NCBI RefSeq assembly: GCF_963664965.1 | Contig: NZ_OY761823.1 | Span: 2,994,001 to 3,058,000, forward strand | Source: an uncultured Pseudodesulfovibrio sp. | GTDB lineage: Bacteria; Desulfobacterota; Desulfovibrionia; Desulfovibrionales; Desulfovibrionaceae | Length of the DNA stretch: 64,000 nucleotides | Reading direction: 5' to 3' | Shown: positions 43,718-51,949 of the stretch, piece by piece | Layout of the letters: every line of letters begins with the position of its first letter | How positions within the stretch are numbered: the stretch's first letter is position 1 | Made by a program: the position numbers and the translations under genes | Notes under the pieces: model-generated | Database searches by the model: none | What the model was told of the DNA's origin: nothing | Seen by the model: only the letters and a program-made list of their open reading frames with translations

Positions 43718-44674
43718 CTAATCCAGCCCAAGCTTATTCGCCAGTTCACGAACCGGATCGTAATCCGCATCAACAGCCGGAATGATCCCCCGGATGCCAG
43801 CCGAATCGAGAATCTGCGAGGCATGAATACAGGCCTGCCCCCCTTCACGATTCAGTGCGAACATGGCCTGTGCAATGGCTTCCACCACAGCCGGATCAAG
43901 TCCCTTGCGGGCGGCATACACCCAACCGGGATACGACCGAGTCTCCGCCAACACCCGGATATCATCCAGATGCACTTTCTCCGCCACGACATCCAGTGTC
44001 CCCTTGCGGATGGTGCCCACATCATACGCACCGGCATGAACGCCGAGCACGACTTTTTCCTGCTTGCCCCCCGGTCCCGGCGCAAACTCGACTTCCTCGA
44101 AATCCTTCAGGTAAATGCCATGGTCATAGAAAAGCCCGAGCGGGAAAAGATACCCACCAGCGGAACGCGGGTCCACAGCGATCCACCGCTTGCCGCGGCA
44201 TTCTTCGATACTCTTGATTGTCGGATTGTCCTTTCGGCAAATGATCTGGCCCTGAAAATCAGGTTTTCCGGACGGCTCCAATATCCGTGCGAACGCCGTT
44301 GCCCCGGCCTTGGCGAGCTTGATGTAAACAAAAGGATTGGAATACGAAATATCGATTTCGCCACGTTCGACCATCTTGATATGTTCATCAAACGTGTCAG
44401 GGAAAATCTGACGAAGCGGCAACCCGGTGGTCTCCCGAAGGTATTGCAATAATGCCCGATGCCGCTGAAATGAGACAGTATGCGAGTACTGCGGCAGGTA
44501 TGCGTATGTGATCGCTTCCTGCTTCTGCGGCGCAACCAGTTTATCTCTCCGGTTCAGGTCCACACGAATGACGGGTTCATCATCCCCGCAACCACCGAGC
44601 AAAGCCATCATGGCAGCCACAACAGCCAGCAAAACCGGTCGAAAAACACTTGCAAACAATCTGTCTCGCATCAT
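43718..44674 (-). CDS. PhnD-type phosphate/phosphonate substrate-binding lipoprotein
   Basis: 318 residues. The signal sequence ends in a lipobox, LLGGC, with lipidated C29. The mature protein is a type II periplasmic binding fold of the PhnD family (TYAYLPQYSHTVSFQRH, GEIDISYSNPFVYIKLA, RSAGGYLFPLGLFYDHG). No ABC permease or ATPase is nearby; instead a histidine kinase follows after eight bases. The protein therefore probably presents a ligand to the kinase, as TorT does for TorS, rather than feeding a transporter. The ligand may be a phosphonate, phosphite or other oxyanion. Confidence 0.88.
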   Translation of the reverse strand: MMRDRLFASVFRPVLLAVVAAMMALLGGCGDDEPVIRVDLNRRDKLVAPQKQEAITYAYLPQYSHTVSFQRHRALLQYLRETTGLPLRQIFPDTFDEHIKMVERGEIDISYSNPFVYIKLAKAGATAFARILEPSGKPDFQGQIICRKDNPTIKSIEECRGKRWIAVDPRSAGGYLFPLGLFYDHGIYLKDFEEVEFAPGPGGKQEKVVLGVHAGAYDVGTIRKGTLDVVAEKVHLDDIRVLAETRSYPGWVYAARKGLDPAVVEAIAQAMFALNREGGQACIHASQILDSAGIRGIIPAVDADYDPVRELANKLGLD

Positions 44675-44835
44675 CCGTCAATCCTTACACGTTCACCACT
44701 CGCCTTCAACCCCGGCAATTCGACAATTAACCGGCATCTCAGCTATTATACCACTTGGCATCCCGTCCATTACACCGTATAAACAGGTCATTACGCAACT
44801 TATTCCGCCATTTTGCCCATAACCAAGGAGACCCT

Positions 44836-45354
44836 GTGGCGAATACATACAAAATCCCCATGAAAAAAATCGTTCTGATCGCGCTGCTCGCCTTTATTGC
44901 CGTTGTTGCCGCCGCGGTTACCTGGAGCTTCCGATCCGGACTTCTGTGGACCGGCATTTGCCTCATTGCCGTTGCTGGACCGCTCTCCATTCTCTACTGG
45001 TACATGCTGTACATCAATCCCAAGCGTGCCAGCATCACCGTGGCAGACGAAGGAGTCCTTCTCGCCGCGCCCCCCTTTGCCAGTGCTGTCATTCCCTGGG
45101 CCGCCGTTGAAAAGGCGTTCCCTGTCAATCTCGTAACCGACGAAGACTTCAAGGCCGTCAAAACCAAGAAAATGATGCAGTTCGCAGGGTACCGCTCCGG
45201 CATCATAGAACTCAAGGGTTCCAAGGAAGCTGTCGTTGTCGCCAACCGTCCCGACGTACTCTGCCTCCAGACGGAAGAACGTTTTTACCTGCTCGGCCCC
45301 AGCGACATCGAAGGTTTCACAACGGACGTCGACGCTGTCATGAGCCAGAAATAG
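44836..45354 (+). CDS. Membrane protein with bacterial PH-like domain
   Basis: 172 residues from a GTG start at 44836, chosen because AAGGAG lies five bases upstream; a longer frame from 44755 lacks a ribosome site. Two N-terminal membrane helices (VLIALLAFIAVVAAAVTW and GICLIAVAGPLSILYWYML) precede a beta-rich domain (ASITVADEGVLLAAPPF to LGPSDIEGFTTDVDAV) with the layout of bacterial PH domains. Function unknown. It diverges from the PhnD gene and ends at its own terminator. Confidence 0.75.
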   Translation: MANTYKIPMKKIVLIALLAFIAVVAAAVTWSFRSGLLWTGICLIAVAGPLSILYWYMLYINPKRASITVADEGVLLAAPPFASAVIPWAAVEKAFPVNLVTDEDFKAVKTKKMMQFAGYRSGIIELKGSKEAVVVANRPDVLCLQTEERFYLLGPSDIEGFTTDVDAVMSQK

Positions 45355-45391
45355 AACGGATAAAACATCTCCAATCTCGTCAGCAAACCAT

Positions 45392-45438
45392 AGCCAGCCT
45401 TTCCGACTCACCAGACGGCAAGGTTGGCTTGTTTTTTT
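45392..45438 (+). terminator. Terminator of the PH-domain gene
   Basis: AGCCAGCC (45392-45399) pairs with GGTTGGCT (45422-45429) across a 22-base loop and is followed by seven T. Confidence 0.6.
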
Positions 45439-45592
45439 ACAGCCCATCCTGCTGCTGCCTGTTGGTTGCCAACTCCCGACATCTTGCCCACAGCAGGAAA
45501 TTCTCCCGCGTGGGACCGAAACCAGTCCAGGCCTGTCCGCACGACAAAAGGGCCGCAAAGCCCTCTCCATTCACCAATATCAAACAACAAAA

Positions 45593-45616
45593 AAGCCGTC
45601 CTGTCAGGGACGGCTT
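45593..45616 (-). terminator. Terminator of the TauE-partner operon
   Basis: AAGCCGTCC (45593-45601) pairs with GGGACGGCTT (45607-45616). On the - strand TTTTTTGTTG follows, just after the membrane-protein gene. Between 45439 and 45592 I see no credible gene. Confidence 0.85.
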
Positions 45617-45633
45617 CCACTTGAATCACACAT

Positions 45634-46245
45634 CTATGAGCTTTCGGGCAAAGGATCACTGCTTGTCGGTTTTTCAGACTTTTTCATGAGATCGGAGAAC
45701 ATCATCATTTCTTCTTCGCCTTCGTTTTCCTTGATTTTGCGCTTGATGGTCTTGAATACCGGCAGCCAGGGCTTGGCCTTGCCGAACAGGAACCGGGTCA
45801 GGATGTAGGCGGGAATAAAGATGAACGGGGGGCCGACTTCACCGATAAAGGGGACTACGAAGTCAACTTCTCCGAAACGATAAAAAAGCCAGCCGATACC
45901 GAAAGGAACGATCCAAAGGGATGATGCGAAAAGCGCGATGTGAGAAAAGAAATTTTTGCCAAAGGCTTCATTTGCAATGGAGTTGCAGGCCTTCCACGCT
46001 TTCTTGTCCTTGGCCCCGATGGCCTTGACGGAAAGATTGTGGTGGCCGACCATTTCGCGGTTGATCTTGGCGAAATGCTTTGCATTGAGAAAATAGATAC
46101 CGGCCATGCACAGTTCACCCAGAACCGTGGCGGCAAGGCTGACCCAGAAGATGCCGATGGCGAAACCGACATACGGATTGTCGGTAAGACGAAACGCCCA
46201 GATCATCCAGGGATCGAGAAACTCATATATCATTTGGCCGGTCAT
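45634..46245 (-). CDS. Small multi-helix membrane protein, partner of a TauE permease
   Basis: 203 residues with an N-terminal helix (GFAIGIFWVSLAATVLGEL), an amphipathic/charged stretch (NAKHFAKINREMVGHHNLSVKAIG), two further hydrophobic segments (FFSHIALFASSLWIVPFGIGWLF and VGPPFIFIPAYILTRFLFG) and a charged, acidic C-terminal tail. The order helix, charged coiled stretch, then helices is reminiscent of DUF106/EMC3-like proteins, but I cannot support a family call. AGGA six bases upstream fits the start. It follows the TauE gene, with a strong hairpin between them, and should be co-transcribed. Confidence 0.7.
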   Translation of the reverse strand: MTGQMIYEFLDPWMIWAFRLTDNPYVGFAIGIFWVSLAATVLGELCMAGIYFLNAKHFAKINREMVGHHNLSVKAIGAKDKKAWKACNSIANEAFGKNFFSHIALFASSLWIVPFGIGWLFYRFGEVDFVVPFIGEVGPPFIFIPAYILTRFLFGKAKPWLPVFKTIKRKIKENEGEEEMMMFSDLMKKSEKPTSSDPLPESS

Positions 46246-46265
46246 TGTATTTCCTGTTTTTTATG

Positions 46266-46291
46266 GGGGCCGCCCGGAATTGGGCGGCCCC
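46266..46291 (-). repeat. Strong intercistronic hairpin after the TauE gene
   Basis: GGGGCCGCCC (46266-46275) and GGGCGGCCCC (46282-46291) form a perfect GC-only 10-bp stem. On the - strand it is followed by an A-rich leader rather than T, so it is more likely a mRNA-stability or partial-termination element than a full terminator. Confidence 0.7.
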
Positions 46292-46318
46292 TGTTGTCTT
46301 TACGTTATGACTCGCGAC

Positions 46319-47446
46319 TTAGAAGGGGGGAACCAGGGAGTAACCGAGGAAGCCCTTGGTGGTGTAGCGGACACCAACGTAAACGGCGAGTACGATGAAG
46401 ATGTACTTGAGGACTCTGTCCGGGATGAACTTGGAGGTCTTGGGTCCGATGATGGAACCGATGACGATACCGATAAGCTCTGCACCGATCAGGCCCCACT
46501 CAACCGGAGTCTGCTTGAGCAGCATGTAGGATGCGATGGAGTTGACCATACCGATGAAGACCGCCATGGCGGAGGTACCGGCAACAAGGTACATGGGCAG
46601 ACCTGCAACGGAAGTCAGGAACGGCACCAGCAGGAAGCCGCCACCGACACCGAGGAAGGAAGCCAGCGCTGCGATGAAGAAACCACCGACAACCGGAATC
46701 AGGGGATTGAACTTGAACTCGACGCCGAAGAAGGTGAATTCACAGGCAGTCGGGGTGAACTTCTGAACCTTGACGCCCATTTCAGCCATATCGACATCGG
46801 CACCAGCCTGCTGTTCCTTGACGGACTTCTGGAAAGCTGCGGCAGCTTCCTTGGCGGCTTTCTTGTTGGCCTGACCCTTCGGGGTGGTTTCGTAGAAGAG
46901 GTAGCAACCGAGGAACAGGACGAAGAGACCGAAGTAACCGAGGTAGGCCTTCAGGCTGATCTTGCCTGCGGTGAGCCAGGGCACGAGCCAGGAACCGGCA
47001 ACGGAACCGATGGCAAGGGCAACGCCCAGCGGCAGCACAAGGCGACCTGCTTTATAATAGTTGAAGGAAGACAGGGCGGCGGAGCAACCAACCAACCACT
47101 GGTTCGACACACGGATGGAGTCGGTGACGACCTTGTTGAGCTTCATGGTTTTCTTGAAGCTCTTGGCGTAGTCGCCGAGGCCGTAGATGGTGATGTGACC
47201 GACACCGGCCATGATACCGCCGAATGCGCCGACGGTGGAGAAAATCCAGCCAACCCACACGGCCCAGACGAGACCGATGAGAATGTTCAACTGCGGAGCG
47301 CCGGGAATGCCGAGATACCCGACTTCACCCTGCGGTTTTGCCTCGGCAATGGCCTCGGACAGACGATCAGCCCACGCAGGTTCCGCCACAAAGCAGACGG
47401 CGACCAACAGGGCCAGCATCAAAAGAGATTTTTTGGAACGTAACAC
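46319..47446 (-). CDS. Large TauE/SafE family permease with N-terminal signal segment
   Basis: 375 residues, about 100 longer than the other TauE in the window. The start is GTG, five bases after AGGAGG. A cleavable-looking signal (SLLMLALLVAVCFVAEPAWA) and a periplasmic stretch precede the first TauE repeat. The two repeats are separated by a charged ~50-residue loop (NKKAAKEAAAAFQKSVKEQQ). The second repeat holds SFLGVGGGFLLVPFLT. Such long TauE proteins are typical of sulfate reducers and are presumed to move sulfur oxyanions or sulfonates. It heads a two-gene operon with the small membrane protein. Confidence 0.85.
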   Translation of the reverse strand: MLRSKKSLLMLALLVAVCFVAEPAWADRLSEAIAEAKPQGEVGYLGIPGAPQLNILIGLVWAVWVGWIFSTVGAFGGIMAGVGHITIYGLGDYAKSFKKTMKLNKVVTDSIRVSNQWLVGCSAALSSFNYYKAGRLVLPLGVALAIGSVAGSWLVPWLTAGKISLKAYLGYFGLFVLFLGCYLFYETTPKGQANKKAAKEAAAAFQKSVKEQQAGADVDMAEMGVKVQKFTPTACEFTFFGVEFKFNPLIPVVGGFFIAALASFLGVGGGFLLVPFLTSVAGLPMYLVAGTSAMAVFIGMVNSIASYMLLKQTPVEWGLIGAELIGIVIGSIIGPKTSKFIPDRVLKYIFIVLAVYVGVRYTTKGFLGYSLVPPF

Positions 47447-47527
47447 TTTTTCCTCCTCAGAAAGTAATCGTGTTGTTTACCCCGAAAATTAACTTCGCCG
47501 CCACACGCGGCAAAGCAAGTACCTTAT

Positions 47528-47983
47528 CTATTCCGGTCGTACGAAAGTCAGCGCACTTGCCGTACATCCGGTCACGCAGGCAGGAGTGCCACCGGCATCT
47601 ACCCTGTCCACGCAATAATCACATTTCATGATCTTTCCGGCCTCATCATTGAAAACCGGAATGTGCCAGGGACACGCTTCGATAATCGCCTCAGCGACTT
47701 CCTTGGTGATCTCCTTGGTCTCGTCTATAAGGACAAGGCCGTCTTCCCTGACATAAAATGCTCCCTGACTTGCGGGAACACACTGCGGCTTTTTACAGTG
47801 CCGGCAGTTTTCGTACTTCAGCTTGGCAGAAGGTTTCCCGTCCTTGTCGGCGATGGGTCCCTCGGCGATGAGACGGTTGAGACTCAGGCCGACCGGCACC
47901 TTGTTCTTCACCTTGCAATGAACGAGACAGGCGTCACAGGCGATACACCGCTTCTTGTCAAATTTGATTTTGTAAATGGCCAT
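47528..47983 (-). CDS. Ferredoxin-type [4Fe-4S] electron-transfer protein
   Basis: 151 residues with twelve cysteines at the spacing expected for three [4Fe-4S] clusters: C13/C16/C19/C23, C60/C63/C68 with C104, and C121/C124/C136/C140. The layout (CIACDACLVHC, CRHCKKPQC, CDYCVDR) is that of the small electron-transfer subunit of molybdopterin oxidoreductases (DmsB/PsrB-like), shorter than DmsB. There is no signal peptide. It is divergent from the molybdopterin catalytic gene, separated by a 291-base promoter region with two CRP/HcpR-type boxes, so the two are probably partner subunits under shared control. Confidence 0.88.
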   Translation of the reverse strand: MAIYKIKFDKKRCIACDACLVHCKVKNKVPVGLSLNRLIAEGPIADKDGKPSAKLKYENCRHCKKPQCVPASQGAFYVREDGLVLIDETKEITKEVAEAIIEACPWHIPVFNDEAGKIMKCDYCVDRVDAGGTPACVTGCTASALTFVRPE

Positions 47984-48074
47984 TTCACACCTCAAGTATG
48001 TCGTTTATGCGCGCAGTTCCTAAGATGAATCAACATCTGAGGAAAAAAGCGGGGTTGGTCAATGATACTTCTGC

Positions 48075-48092
48075 TTGTGACAAATTTCTCAT
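48075..48092. promoter_or_regulatory. CRP/HcpR-type box 1 (one mismatch)
   Basis: TTGTGA-CAAATT-TCTCAT follows the TTGTGA-N6-TCACAA pattern with one core mismatch in the right half. It lies 92 bases from the ferredoxin start codon. Confidence 0.45.
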
Positions 48093-48138
48093 ACAAATGG
48101 CATTATTTTTTTACTTTTTCCTTTTCGCCGAAAAAAAT

Positions 48139-48158
48139 CATGTGATACTTTTCACATG
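48139..48158. promoter_or_regulatory. CRP/HcpR-type box 2 (perfect palindrome)
   Basis: CATGTGA-TACTTT-TCACATG is a perfect 7-6-7 inverted repeat with the TGTGA-N6-TCACA core of CRP/FNR-superfamily sites. In Desulfovibrio the close consensus TTGTGA-N6-TCACAA belongs to HcpR. It lies between the divergent ferredoxin and molybdopterin genes. Confidence 0.7.
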
Positions 48159-48189
48159 CGGGTATATCATTGCGATCAATTGACACACG

Positions 48190-48218
48190 TTGATAGCTTC
48201 CACCGTACGAATTATGGT
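48190..48218 (+). promoter_or_regulatory. Candidate promoter of the molybdopterin oxidoreductase gene
   Basis: TTGATA (48190-48195) and TATGGT (48213-48218) are separated by 17 bases. It is downstream of CRP-type box 2, which would be centred near -76, an activating position. Confidence 0.4.
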
Positions 48219-48274
48219 ATTAATATTTCAGCCCTGCGTGAGTCACAATTTCACCCCCGTGGGAGGAGGATACG

Positions 48275-50365
48275 ATGAGTAAGGAATATGTCTACAGCAT
48301 CTGCGGCATGTGCTCGGTGCGCTGCCCCATTCAAGTCGAGGTCGTTGACGGCAAAGCCGAATACGTTCAAGGCAACCCCCACGCGGCAGGCCTCATGGGC
48401 TCTCTCTGCCCTCGCGGAGCGGCCGGTCCTGCGCTGACTCACGACGATGAGCGTCCGCAGTACCCCATGATTCGTGAAGGCGAGCGTGGGGAAGGAAAAT
48501 GGAAACGGGTTTCGTGGGACGAAGCGCTCGATTACGTGGCGGACAAACTCACAGCCATTCAGGAAAAGTACGGTAAGGACTCGGTTCTCTTCTCTGACCG
48601 CGGCGGCCCATTCCGTGATTTCTACCGCGCCTTTCTGCGCGGCATCGGCACGGCCAACTACAACAACCACGATTCCGCCTGTGCCCGTAACGTCCAGAAC
48701 GCGGCCCTTTCCGTTTTCGGATTCGGACGCAAGGGCGTTTCCTACGACCTGAAAAACGCCAAGCACGTCATTCTGCAACAGCGCAATATTTTCGAAGCCG
48801 TCAACGTCGCCGAGGTCAACAACCTCCTCGACGCCATGGGCAAGGGGTGCAAACTCTCGGTCATCGACATCCGTGCCAACGTCCCTGCCACCAAGGCCGA
48901 CAATTTCTTCATGATCCGCCCCGGAACCGACTATGGTTTCAACCTCGCGGTCATCAATACCCTTATCAACGAAGACTTGTACGACAAGAAATTCGTTGCC
49001 GACTGGATGGAAGACTTCGACAAGCTCAAGGAATTCGTCCAGCCCTACACCCCGGAATGGGCCGAAGAAGAAACCGGCATCAAGGCCGACGCCATCCGCG
49101 ACTTCTGCCGCCAGCTTGCCGAAGCCGCCCCGAGCGTACTCTGGCATCCCGGCTGGATGACCGCCCGCTACGGCGATTCCTTCTACATGACCCGCACCAT
49201 CTACATCATCAACTCCTTGCTCGGAGCCATCGGCGCACAGGGCGGCCTGCCGTTCATGAACAAGCCGGGAGACGTCGGAGCCAAGGGGCTGAACAGCTTC
49301 ATGAACCTCTATCCCAAGCCCGAAGGCAAGCGCGTTGACGGTGTGGGATGGATGGATGGCCGCAAGCACTTTGACGCAGGTCCGGGCCTTGTCCACCTCG
49401 CGTACGAAGCCGCCGAATCCGGCGCGCCCTACCCAGTCAAGGCGTACATCGTAAACCGCCACGACCCGCTCATGGCTTTCCCGGATTCCGCAGACGTCAA
49501 GTCCATGTGGGACGACATTGAACTCATCGTGGCCCCCACGTTCTCATGGTCCGATACCGCGTGGAATGCCGACGTGGTCCTGCCGATCTCGCCGTTCCTC
49601 GAACGCGACGACACCATCATGACCAAAAATGGTCCCAAGCCCGGTTTCGTCATGCGTAAACGCGCCATGCAGCCGATCTACGACACCAAGGCCATCTGGG
49701 AAATCTACGCAGGCCTTGCCAAGCGCATGGGATTGTCCGAACTGGATTACGATAATATTGAAGACATCTGGAAATTCCAGCTTGAAGGCACAGGCGTCTC
49801 CCTTGAGGACTTCGACGAAAAGGGCTTTGTCACCCTCGCCTCCGAACCGCTCTACAAGCCGGTCAAGGAAGGTTCCTTCAAGACGCCTTCCGGCAAAATC
49901 CAGATCATCGACGCCAAGCTCGAAGCCGACGGCCTGCCGTCCCTCAAGCCGTATGAATCCCCGGAACGTCCGCCCATGGACAAATTCCGCATTACCTTCG
50001 GCCGCTGCGTCCTGCACACGCAGGGACACACCGTCAACAACAAGCTCCTGTTTGAGCGCATGTCCGAGAACACTCTCTGGATCAATACCGAGCGGGCCAA
50101 GGCCATCGGCATTGAAGACGGCGAATATGTCAACGTCACGGGCAACGGTCACACCGGCTCCATCAGGGCGTTCGTCACCGACTTCATTCACCCCGAAGCG
50201 ATCTTCATGATCCACGGCTTCGGACACACCCTGCCTGTCGAATCCCGCGCCAAGGGCAAGGGAGTGGCAGACAACGAACTCATGCCCAAGGGCATTCGTA
50301 AATATGACAAGTGTGGCGGAGCCGTCTCCATGCAGGAGCACTTCGTCAGCGTAACCAAAGCATAG
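48275..50365 (+). CDS. Cytoplasmic molybdopterin oxidoreductase (DMSO-reductase superfamily, Phs/Psr-like)
   Basis: 696 residues. C10, C13, C17 and C45 (CGMCSVRCP and LCPRG) bind the N-terminal [4Fe-4S]. C136 in NHDSACARN is the likely molybdenum ligand, as in polysulfide/thiosulfate reductases. The C-terminal molybdopterin-dinucleotide domain is present (INTERAKAIGIEDGEYVNV, then MIHGFGHTLP). There is no Tat signal and no membrane-anchor gene nearby, so it should work in the cytoplasm with the divergent ferredoxin. The substrate is unknown; a sulfur compound or aldehyde-like donor is possible given the TauE neighbours. A strong GGAGGAGG precedes the start. Confidence 0.9.
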   Translation: MSKEYVYSICGMCSVRCPIQVEVVDGKAEYVQGNPHAAGLMGSLCPRGAAGPALTHDDERPQYPMIREGERGEGKWKRVSWDEALDYVADKLTAIQEKYGKDSVLFSDRGGPFRDFYRAFLRGIGTANYNNHDSACARNVQNAALSVFGFGRKGVSYDLKNAKHVILQQRNIFEAVNVAEVNNLLDAMGKGCKLSVIDIRANVPATKADNFFMIRPGTDYGFNLAVINTLINEDLYDKKFVADWMEDFDKLKEFVQPYTPEWAEEETGIKADAIRDFCRQLAEAAPSVLWHPGWMTARYGDSFYMTRTIYIINSLLGAIGAQGGLPFMNKPGDVGAKGLNSFMNLYPKPEGKRVDGVGWMDGRKHFDAGPGLVHLAYEAAESGAPYPVKAYIVNRHDPLMAFPDSADVKSMWDDIELIVAPTFSWSDTAWNADVVLPISPFLERDDTIMTKNGPKPGFVMRKRAMQPIYDTKAIWEIYAGLAKRMGLSELDYDNIEDIWKFQLEGTGVSLEDFDEKGFVTLASEPLYKPVKEGSFKTPSGKIQIIDAKLEADGLPSLKPYESPERPPMDKFRITFGRCVLHTQGHTVNNKLLFERMSENTLWINTERAKAIGIEDGEYVNVTGNGHTGSIRAFVTDFIHPEAIFMIHGFGHTLPVESRAKGKGVADNELMPKGIRKYDKCGGAVSMQEHFVSVTKA

Positions 50366-50401
50366 AGCATCACACCATACATCCTACCTCACTCACAGGG
50401 A

Positions 50402-50434
50402 AAGGCGGCCGGAACATCGTGTTCCGACCGCCTT
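50402..50434. terminator. Bidirectional terminator between Mo oxidoreductase and murA
   Basis: AAGGCGG-CCGGAACA and TGTTCCG-ACCGCCTT (50402-50434) form a stem of about 15 bp with a 3-base loop and one bulge. Moderately T-rich sequence follows on both strands. Confidence 0.75.
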
Positions 50435-50503
50435 CTCGCTTTTACGGTGTTTTCAACGCAACTTCGGGGAGTCCTGAAGGACCGCCCTTCAATCACATGA
50501 GTT

Positions 50504-51760
50504 CTATTCGCTGACCCGCTTGATTCTGGCCCCGACGCCGGAGAGCTTTTCCTCGATATTCTCGTATCCGCGATCAAGATGATAGATACGCTCGATGGTC
50601 GTGATGCCTTCGGCGGCAAGACCGGCAAGAACGAGAGAAGCGGAGGCCCGGAGATCGGACGCCATGACAGGTGCACCGGTCAGTTTGCCAACGCCGTGAA
50701 CCATGGCGGTACGTCCCTTGAGACGCACGTCCGCACCGAGGCGAACGAGTTCGAGAACATGCATGAAGCGATTCTCGAATATTTTTTCCTCAATGGTGCC
50801 CGCGCCCTGCCCGAAACACATGAGCGCCATGAGCTGCGCCTGCATGTCCGTAGGGAAACCGGGATGCGGAAGCGTGGTGACATCGACATTCTTGACGAGT
50901 CCGTTGGCTCGGCGGACCAGAACATACCCGTCCTCCTCCTGAAGCCAGACACCCATCTCGCGGAGCTTGTAGCTCACGGCGTCAAGCGCATCAAAAGGAC
51001 AGTCGAGAATCTCAAGCTCGCCGCCGGTGATGGCTGCCGCGACCATGTAGGTTCCGGCTTCGATGCGGTCGGGCATGACGCGATACTTGCAGCCCTTGAG
51101 GGATTTCACGCCTTCAATGGTAATGACGCTGGTGCCGTGGCCCGTGATCTTCGCACCGCAGGCGTTGAGGAAATTGGCAAGATCCTCGACTTCGGGTTCA
51201 CGCGCGGCGTTTTCAAGAACAGTCGTGCCGTCGGCAAGGCTGGCAGCCATGAGCAGGTTCTCGGTTCCACCGACGGTCGGGAAATCAAGAGTGATTCTGG
51301 CACCCTTGAGGCGACCGGAACATTTCCCCTTGATATATCCTTCAGTCAGCTCAAACTCCGCGCCCATGCGCTCGAGTCCGCGCAGATGGAGATCGACCGG
51401 ACGGGCACCGATGGCACAGCCGCCGGGAAGCGCGACACGGGCTTCGCCGAGACGGGCGAGCAGCGGGCCGAGACACAGTACGGAAGCGCGCATGGTCTTG
51501 ACGAGTTCGTACGGAGCCTCGGGTTTGAGATCGAGGCAGTCGCTGGTCGCATCATTTTTGTCAAAGGTCGTTTCGCAACCGAGAATGTTGAGAAGCTTGA
51601 GCGAAGTATGAATATCCGCAAGACGCGGAACGTTGCTCAACTCGACCTTTCCCTCGACCAGCAAACACGCCATAAGGATTGGTAATGCTGCGTTTTTGGC
51701 CCCGCTGACCTGAATGCTGCCCTGTAAAGGAACGCCACCTTCAATGATAAGTTTATCCAT
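50504..51760 (-). CDS. murA: UDP-N-acetylglucosamine 1-carboxyvinyltransferase
   Basis: 418 residues. It catalyses the first committed step of peptidoglycan synthesis, transferring enolpyruvate from PEP to UDP-GlcNAc. K22-N23 (SGAKNAALP) and the catalytic C115 in [15 protein letters not shown] are in their standard positions; C115 predicts fosfomycin sensitivity. AAGGT five bases upstream supports the start. It is a single-gene unit facing tRNA-His. Confidence 0.97.
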   Translation of the reverse strand: MDKLIIEGGVPLQGSIQVSGAKNAALPILMACLLVEGKVELSNVPRLADIHTSLKLLNILGCETTFDKNDATSDCLDLKPEAPYELVKTMRASVLCLGPLLARLGEARVALPGGCAIGARPVDLHLRGLERMGAEFELTEGYIKGKCSGRLKGARITLDFPTVGGTENLLMAASLADGTTVLENAAREPEVEDLANFLNACGAKITGHGTSVITIEGVKSLKGCKYRVMPDRIEAGTYMVAAAITGGELEILDCPFDALDAVSYKLREMGVWLQEEDGYVLVRRANGLVKNVDVTTLPHPGFPTDMQAQLMALMCFGQGAGTIEEKIFENRFMHVLELVRLGADVRLKGRTAMVHGVGKLTGAPVMASDLRASASLVLAGLAAEGITTIERIYHLDRGYENIEEKLSGVGARIKRVSE

Positions 51761-51785
51761 AGTTTACCTTTTTTTATTCTTTTGC

Positions 51786-51814
51786 TTGACCGCAGTAAAA
51801 ACCTTCGCTAGAAG
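51786..51814 (+). promoter_or_regulatory. Promoter of tRNA-His
   Basis: TTGACC (51786-51791) and TAGAAG (51809-51814) are separated by 17 bases, 16 bases before the mature tRNA. Confidence 0.55.
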
Positions 51815-51830
51815 TTTTCTCCTCAACACG

Positions 51831-51906
51831 GTGGGTGTAGCTCAGTTGGTAGAGCACTTGGTTGTGGCCCAAGTGGCCGTGGGTTCAAGTCCCATCACTC
51901 ACCCCA
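51831..51906 (+). tRNA. tRNA-His (anticodon GTG)
   Basis: A 76-nucleotide tRNA. The acceptor GTGGGTG pairs with CACTCAC. An encoded G precedes position 1 and would face C73, the G-1:C73 identity pair of tRNA-His. The anticodon loop is TTGTGGC, the T arm GTGGG-TTCAAGT-CCCAT, and CCA is encoded at 51904-51906. Confidence 0.97.
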
Positions 51907-51916
51907 GAGCATAATC

Positions 51917-51949
51917 GGGCGGTACTTCGGTACCGCCCTTTTATTTTTT
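51917..51949 (+). terminator. Terminator of tRNA-His
   Basis: GGGCGGTAC (51917-51925) and GTACCGCCC (51930-51938) form a perfect 9-bp stem with a TTCG tetraloop, followed by TTTTATTTTTT. It can also end the converging SYLF gene. Confidence 0.95.

Noticed and set aside
45424-45689. Short frames between the PH-domain gene and the TauE-partner gene
   Set aside because: They lie across two terminators, lack ribosome sites and have no recognisable sequence.
48251-49462. 403-codon frame opposite the molybdopterin oxidoreductase
   Set aside because: A shadow frame with no domain; the + strand gene has full family motifs and a strong ribosome site.
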